Positions 8,875-17,724 of a stretch of 39,906 nt of DNA are shown piece after piece. The notes beneath the pieces are model-generated. The model was not told the origin of the DNA and made no database searches. It saw only the letters and a program-made list of their open reading frames with translations. Position 1 is the first letter of the stretch; every line of letters starts with the position of its first letter. Made by a program: the position numbers and the translations under genes. Where the stretch lies: assembly GCA_016190255.1 (NCBI GenBank), contig JACPQX010000110.1:1-39906 (forward strand), written 5' to 3'. This DNA comes from Candidatus Methylomirabilis oxygeniifera. Lineage in GTDB: Bacteria; Methylomirabilota; Methylomirabilia; Methylomirabilales; Methylomirabilaceae.

Positions 8875-9167
8875 TTAGTACTCTGATTCGTAATTACGGT
8901 GACGTATCCTTCGGGAGAACCGAATGCCGTTCATCCTGAGGAGGCCCATAGGGCCTGTCACTTCGACAGGCTCAGCGCGTAGCCTGAGGCGGCTCGAAGG
9001 ACGAACGGATTCGTAAGCGCATTTACGAAATGCTGCACTTAGTGCTCTGGTTCATAATTATGGTGACGTATCCTTTGAGAGAAGTGAATGCCGTTCAGCC
9101 TGAGGAGGCCCGGAGGGCCGTCTCGAAGGGCGAACGGATTCGTAAGCGCATTTACGAAATGCTGCAC
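8875..9167. repeat. Tandem duplication of a structured repeat (163-bp and 130-bp units)
   Basis: Units 8875..9037 and 9038..9167 share ttagt-ctctg-ttc-taatta-ggtgacgtatcctt...gaatgccgttca-cctgaggaggccc...cgaacggattcgtaagcgcatttacgaaatgctgcac; copy 1 has about 33 bp extra containing cacttcgacaggctcagc. Confidence 0.9.
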
Positions 9168-9368
9168 TTAGTAATGTCTATCTTTGTTTTTGGAATCGAC
9201 TTTTCTCTTGACACGACCGGGGGAACCAGCGAGCATCACGCTGTGGTGACTTCGAGGAACGGAACAGCCGTTGATGCGGTGCGGCCCCGCCGGGGGGAAT
9301 GTCAACGACCTCTAGCCGCGGCCGGCCCAAAAGCAAATTCCTACCAGCCACCAGGAGAGGAGCGCGCC

Positions 9369-10955
9369 ATGAGACGGAGCGCCTCGTGGGCCGGAACGCC
9401 ACCAGCCGGGTTCGTCGGAGCTCGACGCCGCCGATTCGTGCCCTGCCTGCTCCTGTTCCTGGGCGCCGTCGCCGGGAACGCGGAGGCCCAGCCGACGCAA
9501 CTGACGGTACGGGTGCGCCAGCCAAACGGGAGCCCGATATCCCTGGCGACCGTGTGCATGGCCCAGGGGAGCCAGGCCGGGTCCCGCCTGACCGACAGCC
9601 AGGGGGTCGCCGTGCTCACGGGCCTCCCCGCGGGTGCCTACTCCCTGCACGTGATTAAATCGACCTTTCAGACCGTGAGCGACGCCCATTACCTGTCAGG
9701 CACCCAGGAGCGGATCGTGACGCTGCAGCCCGGCGCCTCCACGCTGCCGGCCGGGGTGAACTGCCAGGTGGGCGGGGCGCCGACGACGCTGCCGCCCATC
9801 ACGATCACGAGCTTCAGGGTCGATAACCTGCCCGCCGACTTCAAAGTGACGGCGCCGCCGGCGACCACCCTGCCCCTGCGGGCGACCTTCGACCAGCAGC
9901 CCGCCTTCTTCCGGATCAAGGAGGCTCACCCGGACGCCTACACGACGCCGCTCCAAAACTTGCGGACAGCGTCCTGGCAGCCGATTCTGGCCCCCAACGC
10001 GCCGTTCATCATTCTCTTCCCGATCGATTTCACGAAGCCCTTCGGTACCCGGGTCATCTATCTCCAGGTCAGCCACGTCGCGTCCGAGGACGCTGCCTCT
10101 CAGATCAAGTCCGTCTCCGTGGTCCTCACCCCGGCGACGTTGCGGACCTCGGTCCTCACCGGGGCAGCTCTGCAGGGATTCCTGGATCGAGCCCAACAGC
10201 AGGGGTACGGATCGGTCAGGCCCAAGGGCGTCCGGACCGACCCCGACCTGAGTGTCTGTCCGGCGGGGAGAGTTCCGGTGCTGGTCAACGCAGAGACATA
10301 CTCGCTCTTACCACAGACGACGCCGTTGGCGTTTGCGTGCAATTCTGACCTCGACTGTCCCATTAACCTACGACCCTGCCAGGCGGGAGCCTGCAGCGCT
10401 CGTCAGAGAGTGAGATTCTACCTACCACTCGTAGGCTGGTTCTATACCGATGTCGTCATCACCCCCCCGGCCGGCCAGCTAGCGCAAGCGTGGCCGAAGG
10501 GCTTGATCGAGAAAGCAGAGTACAGCGCTTTCGCCGGGCCGCCGTTGAACCCGTTCTGGAAGATCACCGACCTCAAAGTGCTTCACGACTGGGTTCCCTT
10601 GCAACCTGCGGGGAGTGGAGGCTGGCCTCCGCCCCCTCCCCCCGTGCCGGGGAGCATCTCGGTCGGCGGGTACAACATGGTGAACACCCCTCTTCAGCCC
10701 CCGATTCAGGATCCGGAGCGGAGCATCAGGGTCGAGAGAACGACCCAGTTCCCTTACCGCATGAGGCCCGTGTGTCTGGTGGGCACTGAGCCGCCGTCAC
10801 CACCCTTGCCGAGATTCCTCTCCGTCACCGTCGTCGGACCGGACGGCCGCGACCCCCTCGAGGCGTTTCCGCCGCGCGGGCCGACCGCTTTCGGTCCGGC
10901 CGGGCCGCTGTTCCCCATCCCCCCGCCGGGGACCCTCGGACCCTTCAGACCCTGA
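9369..10955 (+). CDS. Secreted protein of unknown function with N-terminal carboxypeptidase-regulatory-like fold and Pro-rich C-terminus
   Basis: Signal peptide RRRFVPCLLLFLGAVAGNAEAQ; LTVRVRQPNGSPISLATVCMAQGSQAGSRLTDSQGVAVLTGLPAGAYSLHV. Start at 9369 after ccaggagagg, not 9030 (inside the repeat). Confidence 0.7.
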   Translation: MRRSASWAGTPPAGFVGARRRRFVPCLLLFLGAVAGNAEAQPTQLTVRVRQPNGSPISLATVCMAQGSQAGSRLTDSQGVAVLTGLPAGAYSLHVIKSTFQTVSDAHYLSGTQERIVTLQPGASTLPAGVNCQVGGAPTTLPPITITSFRVDNLPADFKVTAPPATTLPLRATFDQQPAFFRIKEAHPDAYTTPLQNLRTASWQPILAPNAPFIILFPIDFTKPFGTRVIYLQVSHVASEDAASQIKSVSVVLTPATLRTSVLTGAALQGFLDRAQQQGYGSVRPKGVRTDPDLSVCPAGRVPVLVNAETYSLLPQTTPLAFACNSDLDCPINLRPCQAGACSARQRVRFYLPLVGWFYTDVVITPPAGQLAQAWPKGLIEKAEYSAFAGPPLNPFWKITDLKVLHDWVPLQPAGSGGWPPPPPPVPGSISVGGYNMVNTPLQPPIQDPERSIRVERTTQFPYRMRPVCLVGTEPPSPPLPRFLSVTVVGPDGRDPLEAFPPRGPTAFGPAGPLFPIPPPGTLGPFRP

Positions 10956-11071
10956 ATGCGCCTCCGACACGCCGCTTGGCGCTACGGCCATCGTGCCGGC
11001 CGGGGTAGGCCTTATCGTCGTGGGGGTTGTGCTCGCCCAGCCGGCGGTCGCTGTCACCAGGCTCCTTAGTC

Positions 11072-11165
11072 CTAGAGCCTGATCTCAGCCCAGCGCAAGC
11101 CGCGGAACCAGAGGAGCACGACCGCGGCCCGGATCCACCAGTCGAGCCACATCATCAGCCCGACC
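11072..11165 (-). pseudogene. Degraded 3' remnant of a MATE efflux gene
   Basis: Encodes GLMMWLDWWIRAAVVLLWFRGLRWAEIRL*, matching the C-terminus of the intact MATE at 12013..13371 (LTMWLDWWVRAAVVLLRYRHLPWREIRL*); no upstream MATE sequence. Confidence 0.75.
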
Positions 11166-11283
11166 CGGCCCCAACAGCTCATTGCTCCAAGCGTCCCGTC
11201 ACTGCCATTCTCTCTCCCTCGTCCCAACCCTTGGGGCTGAGCCCTCAGTGCAAAGCCTCTCCCGTTCACCGGAAGGCCCCCTC

Positions 11284-11312
11284 TTGACATTCTCGTACTT
11301 GAGTATTACAGT
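11284..11312 (+). promoter_or_regulatory. Putative vapBC promoter
   Basis: TTGACA (11284..11289), 17 nt, TACAGT (11307..11312); direct repeats GTACTTG at 11295 and 11313 bracket the -10. Confidence 0.6.
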
Positions 11313-11333
11313 GTACTTGGAGGTGAAACAACC

Positions 11334-11591
11334 ATGCGGACGACGATTGAGCTGACGGACGATCTCCGGGCCAGACTCCTGGCATTGGCTGCCAAGAGAA
11401 AGCTTCGGGGGTACTCGACTATCGTGCGCGAAGTGCTCGAGCGCCACCTGGATGAGGCGCCAGAAGAAGGCCGAACCGGCAGGGGAGCAAAGGCCGCACG
11501 GGTCGCCAGAAGGGTGCGGGGCTCTCTGTCAACGGCTGAAGCCGATCGGATGCGTCGGCGGATCGACCGACTCTGGGAGCGATGGCGATAA
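11334..11591 (+). CDS. vapB: Ribbon-helix-helix antitoxin (VapB-like)
   Basis: MRTTIELTDDLRARLLALAAKRKLRGYSTIVREVLERHL; overlaps the downstream PIN gene. Confidence 0.8.
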   Translation: MRTTIELTDDLRARLLALAAKRKLRGYSTIVREVLERHLDEAPEEGRTGRGAKAARVARRVRGSLSTAEADRMRRRIDRLWERWR

Positions 11592-11986
11592 GGTTCATCC
11601 TGGACAGCGATGTGTTGATCGACCTGCTCGCGGACCGTGAGCCCGCCGCGACAATCATTCCAACCTTGCTTGAATTGGAGGTCGCGGCCACCACCGCGGT
11701 CACCGTCTACGAGTTGTATTCAGGGGCTGGTCGGGCGGGCGACCGGCGGGATCTCAATACGTTGCTGTCCAGCCTGACGATCCTTCCACTCGATGCTCGC
11801 TCGGCCCGCTACGCTGGGGCGGTTGACCACTCTCTGAGGCGTGATGGCCACCCGATCAACCCTGGCGACACGCTGATCGCGGGGATCTGCCTCGCAAATA
11901 GTCTGGCCATCGTCTCTCGGAACGTCCGCCATTTCGAGCGAGTGACCGGCCTCCGAGTAATCAGCTTGCAAGATCTCGTCGTGTAG
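11582..11986 (+). CDS. vapC: PIN-domain toxin (VapC-like)
   Basis: FILDSDVLIDLL; VTVYELYSG; PINPGDTLIAGICLANSLAIVSRNVRHFERVTGL (PIN acidic residues). Confidence 0.88.
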   Translation: MAIRFILDSDVLIDLLADREPAATIIPTLLELEVAATTAVTVYELYSGAGRAGDRRDLNTLLSSLTILPLDARSARYAGAVDHSLRRDGHPINPGDTLIAGICLANSLAIVSRNVRHFERVTGLRVISLQDLVV

Positions 11987-12012
11987 GGGAGAGAGCGCTT
12001 CCCATCATCTTC

Positions 12013-13371
12013 CTAGAGTCGGATCTCCCTCCATGGCAGGTGACGGTAGCGAAGCAGGACCACGGCGGCCCGGACCCACCAGTCGAGCCACATCGTCAGC
12101 CAGACCGCGACCAACCCCAGACCCAACTGGACGCCGAAAAGATAGGCCAACGGGATCCTGACGACCCAGCCTCCCAGAATCGCGGCATACAGCACTACCC
12201 TGGTCTCGCCCGCACCCCGGAGGGCACCCTTGAGGGCCAGCGCGAGCGCCAGCGGCGGCTGCAGAAGCGCCATGATCCACATCAAGGTACGGCCATACCC
12301 CGCAACCTCCTGGTCGGACGTGAAGAGCGCCACCCATTGAGAGGGAAAGAGCAAGTAGCTGACGCCAAAAGCCGCCATCACCGCGACGGCAAGCCATGCG
12401 GCATGGATTCCGCTCCGCCGTGCGGCGAGGCCCTGACCCGCGCCCAGGCGCTGTCCCACGAGGGTCGTGGCGGCCTGGGCGAACCCGAGGGCCGGCAGGA
12501 AGGAGAGCGCCTCAATGTTCAGTCCCACCTGATGAGCGGCATAGGCTGCCACACCGAAACCGATCACGAGCTTGGCGTAGATGAGCTGCATCCCGTGGGT
12601 GATGAGGCGCTCCCCCATCGCCGGCGACCCGATCGCGATAATCCGCCGGACCTCGGTGGGGTCGCCCCATCGTCCCCTCCACGACAGCCATCCGCGCCGA
12701 AACGCCATCACCACGAGAAGGACGGCACCGAACGCCTCAGAAGCGACAGCGGCGATGGCCGCGCCCGGCACGCCCATCCTGGGGGCGCCGGCCCATCCGA
12801 AGATCAACGGGAAGGCGACCCCGACATGGATGATATTCACAAAGATGATGACGGCAAGCGGCGTGCGGCTGTCGCCCACGCCGTAAAAGACGCAGGCTGC
12901 CATGTGCAGCATGACCTTGAAGACAAAGAAGGTCCAAATGATGACCAGATAGTCCACCGTGAGCGATAGGACCGACCCCAACGCGCCCAGAAAGCGGGCG
13001 GTCGGTTCCGAGACCCACAGCCCAAGAACGGTGAGCCCGACAGAGGCCCAAAGGCCCAGCAGCAGGGAGGCCCGAATGGCGCGAGCGCGCTCATCGTGAT
13101 CACCGGCGCCAGTGTGGTAGGCCACCGCCACCGTGCAGCCGATCCCGAGACCGTAAACGAGCGCCATCAGGAAGAAGATGAGAAGCTGGGAGAGGCCGAC
13201 GGCGGCCAGCTCGGCGGCGCCGAGCCGGCCGACCATCAGAGTATCGACGATCCCGACACCGCGCTGGAGCAGGTTGCTCCCGGCAATTGGCAGGGCAAGG
13301 CGGACGAGAGGGGGTAAGAGAGGCCCGTCGGACGAAGCGGGAGCCGGCCTCACAGCCTCTGCCAGAGCCAC
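12013..13371 (-). CDS. MATE family efflux transporter
   Basis: 452 aa, about 12 TM segments; LPIAGSNLLQRGVGIVDTLMVGRLGAAELAAVGL; ALGFAQAATTLVGQRLGAG. Confidence 0.9.
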   Translation of the reverse strand: MALAEAVRPAPASSDGPLLPPLVRLALPIAGSNLLQRGVGIVDTLMVGRLGAAELAAVGLSQLLIFFLMALVYGLGIGCTVAVAYHTGAGDHDERARAIRASLLLGLWASVGLTVLGLWVSEPTARFLGALGSVLSLTVDYLVIIWTFFVFKVMLHMAACVFYGVGDSRTPLAVIIFVNIIHVGVAFPLIFGWAGAPRMGVPGAAIAAVASEAFGAVLLVVMAFRRGWLSWRGRWGDPTEVRRIIAIGSPAMGERLITHGMQLIYAKLVIGFGVAAYAAHQVGLNIEALSFLPALGFAQAATTLVGQRLGAGQGLAARRSGIHAAWLAVAVMAAFGVSYLLFPSQWVALFTSDQEVAGYGRTLMWIMALLQPPLALALALKGALRGAGETRVVLYAAILGGWVVRIPLAYLFGVQLGLGLVAVWLTMWLDWWVRAAVVLLRYRHLPWREIRL

Positions 13372-14099
13372 TGGGGCGTCAGGCGGAGCGCGTAGGCGGA
13401 GAGGATGGTGAAGTAATTCGTCAGCAGCAGCGTCCCGACGAAAATCAGGAAAATCCCGCCAGCCATGCTGACGGCCGGCATCAGCCGTTTGAACCGGTCA
13501 AAGAAGTCGAGGAAGCGATTGAGGGCCAGGGCGCTGAGGAAGAACGGGATGGCGAGCCCAAGCGAGTAAGCCCCGAGCATCAGGACTCCGGTGCCGGCGG
13601 TCTTGGCCGTGCCGGCATAGAGCAGGATGGAACCCAAGATCGGGCCGACGCAGGGGGTCCAACCGGCGGCGAAGGTAACCCCTACAATGAACGCGCCGAG
13701 GTAGCCGGCAGGCCGATCCTTCAACTCGACGCGGATGTTCCGCGTCAGGAAAGGAAGCCGGAGGAGCCCGGCGATGTATAAGCCGAACAGGATGACCAGG
13801 ATCCCACCCGCCCTCCTGAGGATTTGTTGATAGTCGAACAGGAGTCGCCCCAGCAGGCTGAAGGAGGCGCCGAGCGACATGAACACCAACGAGAAGCCAA
13901 GGATGAAACAGAGGGAGTTCAGGATGATCGCCCGGCGCGTCTTGGCGTTGGCCACCGACCCTGAGAGCTCGCCGAAGGAGATGCCGGTCACAAACGAGAG
14001 GTATGAGGGAAAAATCGGGAGCACACAGGGCGAAAGGAAGGAGAAGAGCCCCGCGCCCATGGCAACCCAGATGGTCAGTGATTCGCCGCTTCCCGACAT
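13350..14099 (-). CDS. ccdA: Cytochrome c biogenesis/thiol transport protein CcdA
   Basis: GLFSFLSPCVLPIFPSYLSFVTG; VGVTFAAGWTPCVGPILGSILLYA. Start 14099 preceded by AGGAGAGG; the 14120 start lies inside the heptad array. Confidence 0.88.
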   Translation of the reverse strand: MSGSGESLTIWVAMGAGLFSFLSPCVLPIFPSYLSFVTGISFGELSGSVANAKTRRAIILNSLCFILGFSLVFMSLGASFSLLGRLLFDYQQILRRAGGILVILFGLYIAGLLRLPFLTRNIRVELKDRPAGYLGAFIVGVTFAAGWTPCVGPILGSILLYAGTAKTAGTGVLMLGAYSLGLAIPFFLSALALNRFLDFFDRFKRLMPAVSMAGGIFLIFVGTLLLTNYFTILSAYALRLTPQWLWQRL

Positions 14100-14112
14100 G
14101 AACAACCTCTCC

Positions 14113-14213
14113 TGGTTCATAGTTCATAGGTCATGGTTCATAGTAAGGCTTGGATCCGGGAGCCTTTCCATCGCCATGAACTCTGAACTCTGAACTCTGA
14201 ACTCTGAACTACT
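14113..14213. repeat. Two-armed inverted heptanucleotide array
   Basis: ggttcatagttcataggtcatggttcatag, about 31 nt spacer, then catgaactctgaactctgaactctgaactctgaactact. Confidence 0.88.
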
Positions 14214-15546
14214 CCTGCGGTAGCGCGGCCTTCGCCTGGTCGGCCACAACAACCAGGACGTACCGATCAGGCGTGAGATGAGCGCGCGCCACCCGAAGGA
14301 TGTCCTCTTTGGTAAGCGCCTCGATCAGCGCCCGGTAGCGATCGGCGTAATCCAGGCCAAGTTTGAAATACTCGACCGTGGAGATCAGTCCTGCGAGCTT
14401 GGAGTTGGTGTCCATCCGAAGGGGAAAGCTTCCGGTCAAATAGGCCTTGGCATCAGCGAGCTCCTGGTCGGTCACCCCCTGGTCCCGGATCCGCCGCAGC
14501 TCGCTGAGCACCTCCCCTACCGCTGGACCTGCATTCTCATTCTTCGTCTGTAGCCCCACCTGAAACGCTCCGCGCTCGAGCCCCGGGTAGAAATATGAGT
14601 GCACGTCGTAGGCCCACCCCTTCTCCTCGCGGATACGCTCCACCAGGCGGGAGGAGAACCCGCCGCCGCCCAGGATATAGTTCATCACTGTCACGGCATA
14701 GAAATCCGGATCATCGCGTCGAATCCCCTGATGTCCAAGGATGATATTGGCCTGGGTCACGCTCCGATCGATCTTCTTGACGAGCGCGCCACCCTGAAGT
14801 GGGTTCGTTTGCTTGGCCCTTTCCACTGCCGCCGTCACTTTGGGCCAGGGCTTGAGGAGCGCGCGAAGCCGGCCTGCGATCTCCTTCGATTCGACGTCGC
14901 CGACGACGGTGATAATCGTCCGATCAGGGGTGTAGTGATCGCGATAGAACCGCACGAGGTCATCCCGGGTGATCGCTGAGAGGGAGGCGTCAGTCCCCTC
15001 AAGCGGTCGGCCGTAAGGGTGTCTGCCGAATACTAATTCGTTGAATGCCTCCAAGGCCACCTCACCCGGATCTTCCTGCCGCTTACGCAGGGCCGCCCTG
15101 ATCTCTTGCACCTTCCTGGCGATCTCCCCCTCCTGGAAGGCGGGGTGAAGCAAGACATCCGCCAGCAACTCCAGTCCACTCTGCAGGTCCTTCTTCAGCA
15201 CGGTCAGGTCCAGCTCGCTGGAGTCTCGATCGGCCCCCGACGAGAGCGACGCGCCGATGTAGTCGATCGCCTCGTCGATTTGGCCCGCAGTCCGCGTCGA
15301 TGTCCCCCTGGTCAGCAGCGAGGCGGTCAGATAGGCCAGGCCGGCCCGCCCCTCAGGCTCCCAGAGGGAGCCGGCCTGTATCGTCACATTCACGGTGACG
15401 ATGGGCAACGCTCGCCTGCTCGCCACAAGCAGTGTCAGGTCATTCTCCAGGAGCTGCCGCTCGGCCAGGGGCGCCGCCGCCACAAGCGCCGGCAGCAGCA
15501 CCAGGATGAGGCTGAAGTAAGGAATCCGACGGCTTCGGCCTTTCAT
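14209..15546 (-). CDS. M16 family peptidase, HxxEH-lacking subunit
   Basis: LLENDLTLLVASRRALPIVTVNVTIQAGSLWEPEGRAGLAYLTASLLTRGT; IITVVGDVESKEI. Zn motif replaced by LAYLTASLL. Start at MKGRSRR (15546). Confidence 0.85.
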   Translation of the reverse strand: MKGRSRRIPYFSLILVLLPALVAAAPLAERQLLENDLTLLVASRRALPIVTVNVTIQAGSLWEPEGRAGLAYLTASLLTRGTSTRTAGQIDEAIDYIGASLSSGADRDSSELDLTVLKKDLQSGLELLADVLLHPAFQEGEIARKVQEIRAALRKRQEDPGEVALEAFNELVFGRHPYGRPLEGTDASLSAITRDDLVRFYRDHYTPDRTIITVVGDVESKEIAGRLRALLKPWPKVTAAVERAKQTNPLQGGALVKKIDRSVTQANIILGHQGIRRDDPDFYAVTVMNYILGGGGFSSRLVERIREEKGWAYDVHSYFYPGLERGAFQVGLQTKNENAGPAVGEVLSELRRIRDQGVTDQELADAKAYLTGSFPLRMDTNSKLAGLISTVEYFKLGLDYADRYRALIEALTKEDILRVARAHLTPDRYVLVVVADQAKAALPQE

Positions 15547-15601
15547 ACCTTCCACGTTCCCCCTTTCACTGTCATTGCTCCGAAAGTCTCCCGTCACGCG
15601 T

Positions 15602-15665
15602 CGTGTCACCCTGAGCCGAGCGAAGGGTCTAAGCGGGCCAGATTCTTCGCGTAGCTCAGAATGAC
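15602..15665. repeat. Dispersed palindromic intergenic repeat
   Basis: GTCAcCCTGAGC ... GCTCAGaaTGAC imperfect inverted repeat between the two M16 genes. Confidence 0.7.
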
Positions 15666-15739
15666 AGGGAGAGGTAACAGACTCTCATGCCCATGGGCGC
15701 GCCGCAGGTGCATGGGGTATTGCGAGGGAGCCAAGCGAC

Positions 15740-15860
15740 CCCTTCGGCTACGCTCAGGCCGCGCACTGAGCCTGTCGAAGTGGCAGGCTCGGCAATCCCA
15801 AGTACGGCGGGATTGCTTCGGCCCCGACACGTCGGGACCTCGCAATGACGCGCGATAGGG
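15740..15860. repeat. Dispersed repeat block (cgggattgcttcgg...ctcgcaatgacg), related to the 1..119 / 32118 family
   Basis: Shares gggattgctt...tcgcaatgac with the window-start element and cactgagcctgtcgaagtg.cag with the 8875 repeat. Confidence 0.65.
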
Positions 15861-15886
15861 CTCCACATTCGCACTGTCGTCTGCCA

Positions 15887-17251
15887 CTACCGCTCGGCCT
15901 TCGTCGGTATCAGCCCTGCGACGGTTCGATTGTCAGGAACCAGATATTCCTTGGCGACCCGCCGAAGATCCTCCGCCTTGACGGCGCGGATGCCCGGGAC
16001 ATACGCCTCCCATACGCGCCAGCCGGCCACCAGCTCGTACTCGGCCAGTTGCCTGGCTAGATTGAACACCGAATCCTGCCCCAACAGGAAACCGGCCTCG
16101 ATCTGATTCTTCGCCTTCTCCAACTCCCTGTCCGGGACAGGCTCGCTCTTCAGCCGCTCGATCTCCGCTGTGAGCGCCTGCTCAACCTCCCCCGCCGTCT
16201 TCCCCGGCATGACGCTGGCGTAGAAGTAGAAGAGGTTGGGATCGATGCTTTCTCGGTCATACCCGCCGCCGGCGAACAGGGCAAGCTGCTTCTCGTAGAC
16301 CAGGCTCTTGTAGATTCTGGCGCTCTTGCCGCCGGACAAGATGTACGCCAACACCTCGAGTGCAAAGTTATCCTGGTGTTTCAGGTCCGGGACGTGATAG
16401 CCCATATACACAAAGGGAAGTTCGGCTTCCTTCTTCAGGACGATCCGCCTCTCACCCTGCTGCGGCGGCTCCACAGCTCGGACCATCGGAGGCTCTTGAC
16501 CTCGCGGGATCTCACCGAAGTATTGTCGGATCTTCGGGAGCAACTCGCCGCTGTTGAAATCGCCCACGACGATCAACACGGCGTTATTCGGGACATAATA
16601 GGTATCGTAGTGCCGGACCAGATCCTCCCGCGTCAGGCCTCGGAGATCCGACATCCAGCCGATGACGGGTTGGCGGTAGGGATGCACCTGAAAGGCCGCA
16701 GCCCCCATCGCCTCCTGCAAGGCAGAAACGGGGTCGTCCTCGGTCCGCAGCCGGCGCTCCTCCATCACGACCTTCTTCTCGGACTCCACCTCCTTCGGAT
16801 CGAGCAGCAGGCCCCGCATCCGATCAGCTTCGAGCTCCAGCGCCAGTTCGACTCGATCCGAGGCAAAGGTCTCAAAGTAGCCGGTATAATCATCGCTGGT
16901 GAAGGCGTTATCACGGCCACCGTTCTTCTGGACTGTCTTCGAAAACTGGCCCGGACCCAGCTTCGACGTCCCCTTGAACATCATGTGCTCCAGGAAATGG
17001 GACAGTCCGGTGGCTCCAGGGTGCTCATTGCGAGCGCCGACCCGATACCAGACATGCACCGTCACCACGGGCGCCTTGTGCTCTTCGAGCAGCAAGACCC
17101 TGAGTCCGTTCTCGAGGACCGACTCCTTGACCCTCGTTGTGACCTGGGCACCCGCCAGGCCGTGTGCCGCGGCGAGAAGCAAGACCAATGCAGCCGCCGG
17201 AATCGCCGGCCCTCTCCCTCTATGCTTCCTCCGGTCCATCGCCACTGTCAT
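15887..17251 (-). CDS. M16 family zinc peptidase (HxxEH-containing)
   Basis: GATGLSHFLEHMMFKGTSKLGPGQFSKTVQKNGGRDNAFTSDDYTGYFE. Start near MTVAMDRRKH (17251 or 17239). Confidence 0.9.
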   Translation of the reverse strand: MTVAMDRRKHRGRGPAIPAAALVLLLAAAHGLAGAQVTTRVKESVLENGLRVLLLEEHKAPVVTVHVWYRVGARNEHPGATGLSHFLEHMMFKGTSKLGPGQFSKTVQKNGGRDNAFTSDDYTGYFETFASDRVELALELEADRMRGLLLDPKEVESEKKVVMEERRLRTEDDPVSALQEAMGAAAFQVHPYRQPVIGWMSDLRGLTREDLVRHYDTYYVPNNAVLIVVGDFNSGELLPKIRQYFGEIPRGQEPPMVRAVEPPQQGERRIVLKKEAELPFVYMGYHVPDLKHQDNFALEVLAYILSGGKSARIYKSLVYEKQLALFAGGGYDRESIDPNLFYFYASVMPGKTAGEVEQALTAEIERLKSEPVPDRELEKAKNQIEAGFLLGQDSVFNLARQLAEYELVAGWRVWEAYVPGIRAVKAEDLRRVAKEYLVPDNRTVAGLIPTKAER

Positions 17252-17265
17252 CCTCAATGAATGAA

Positions 17266-17724
17266 TCACTTGTATCTGACCCGGAGCGGTTGACCCACTC
17301 GAATCCCCATCTCTTTGGCGTAGCCGGCCGGCACCTCCAGCACGAGATCGGCCACGTGGGTGAAGACCGCCAGCGGGCCATTCGAGGACGGCGGCGGGAC
17401 ATCCGGTTCGATCGCCACGATCCTGCCGTCCCGTATCCAAAGGATGTCGATAGGGATCAGCATCCCTTTCATCCAGATGCCCCGTACCCCCGTCTCGTCA
17501 TAGGGAAACACCATCCCCGTTCCCTTTTTGAGGGACGGCCGGCCCCCTAACCCTCTGGCCTGTGCCTGAGGGCTCCGCGCGACCTCCACGCTGATGGTCA
17601 CCCGGCCGTCGATCACCACCTCGCCCCTCCGAAGGGCCCAGGCCACGGGAAGTCCAACTGCGACTTCCAGCGGAGCAAGAGCGAGAAGGAGCCCAAGGAT
17701 CGCACGATTTCCGACGGCCGTCAT
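17266..17724 (-). CDS. DUF192 family protein
   Basis: ISVEVARSPQAQARGLGGRPSLKKGTGMVFPYDETGVRGIWMKGMLIPIDILWI; VLEVPAGYAKEMGI. Confidence 0.85.
   Translation of the reverse strand: MTAVGNRAILGLLLALAPLEVAVGLPVAWALRRGEVVIDGRVTISVEVARSPQAQARGLGGRPSLKKGTGMVFPYDETGVRGIWMKGMLIPIDILWIRDGRIVAIEPDVPPPSSNGPLAVFTHVADLVLEVPAGYAKEMGIRVGQPLRVRYK

Noticed and set aside
9030-9368. N-terminal 113-codon extension of the secreted protein ORF
   Set aside because: It translates the tandem repeat; the ATG at 9369 has an SD and a clear signal peptide.
12040-12969. 309-aa plus-strand ORF opposite the MATE gene
   Set aside because: Low-complexity, charged antisense translation typical of GC-rich DNA; the minus-strand MATE is unambiguous.
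14175-14213. Heptad arrays as a CRISPR array
   Set aside because: Period is 7 nt with no unique spacers between repeats and no cas genes in the window.
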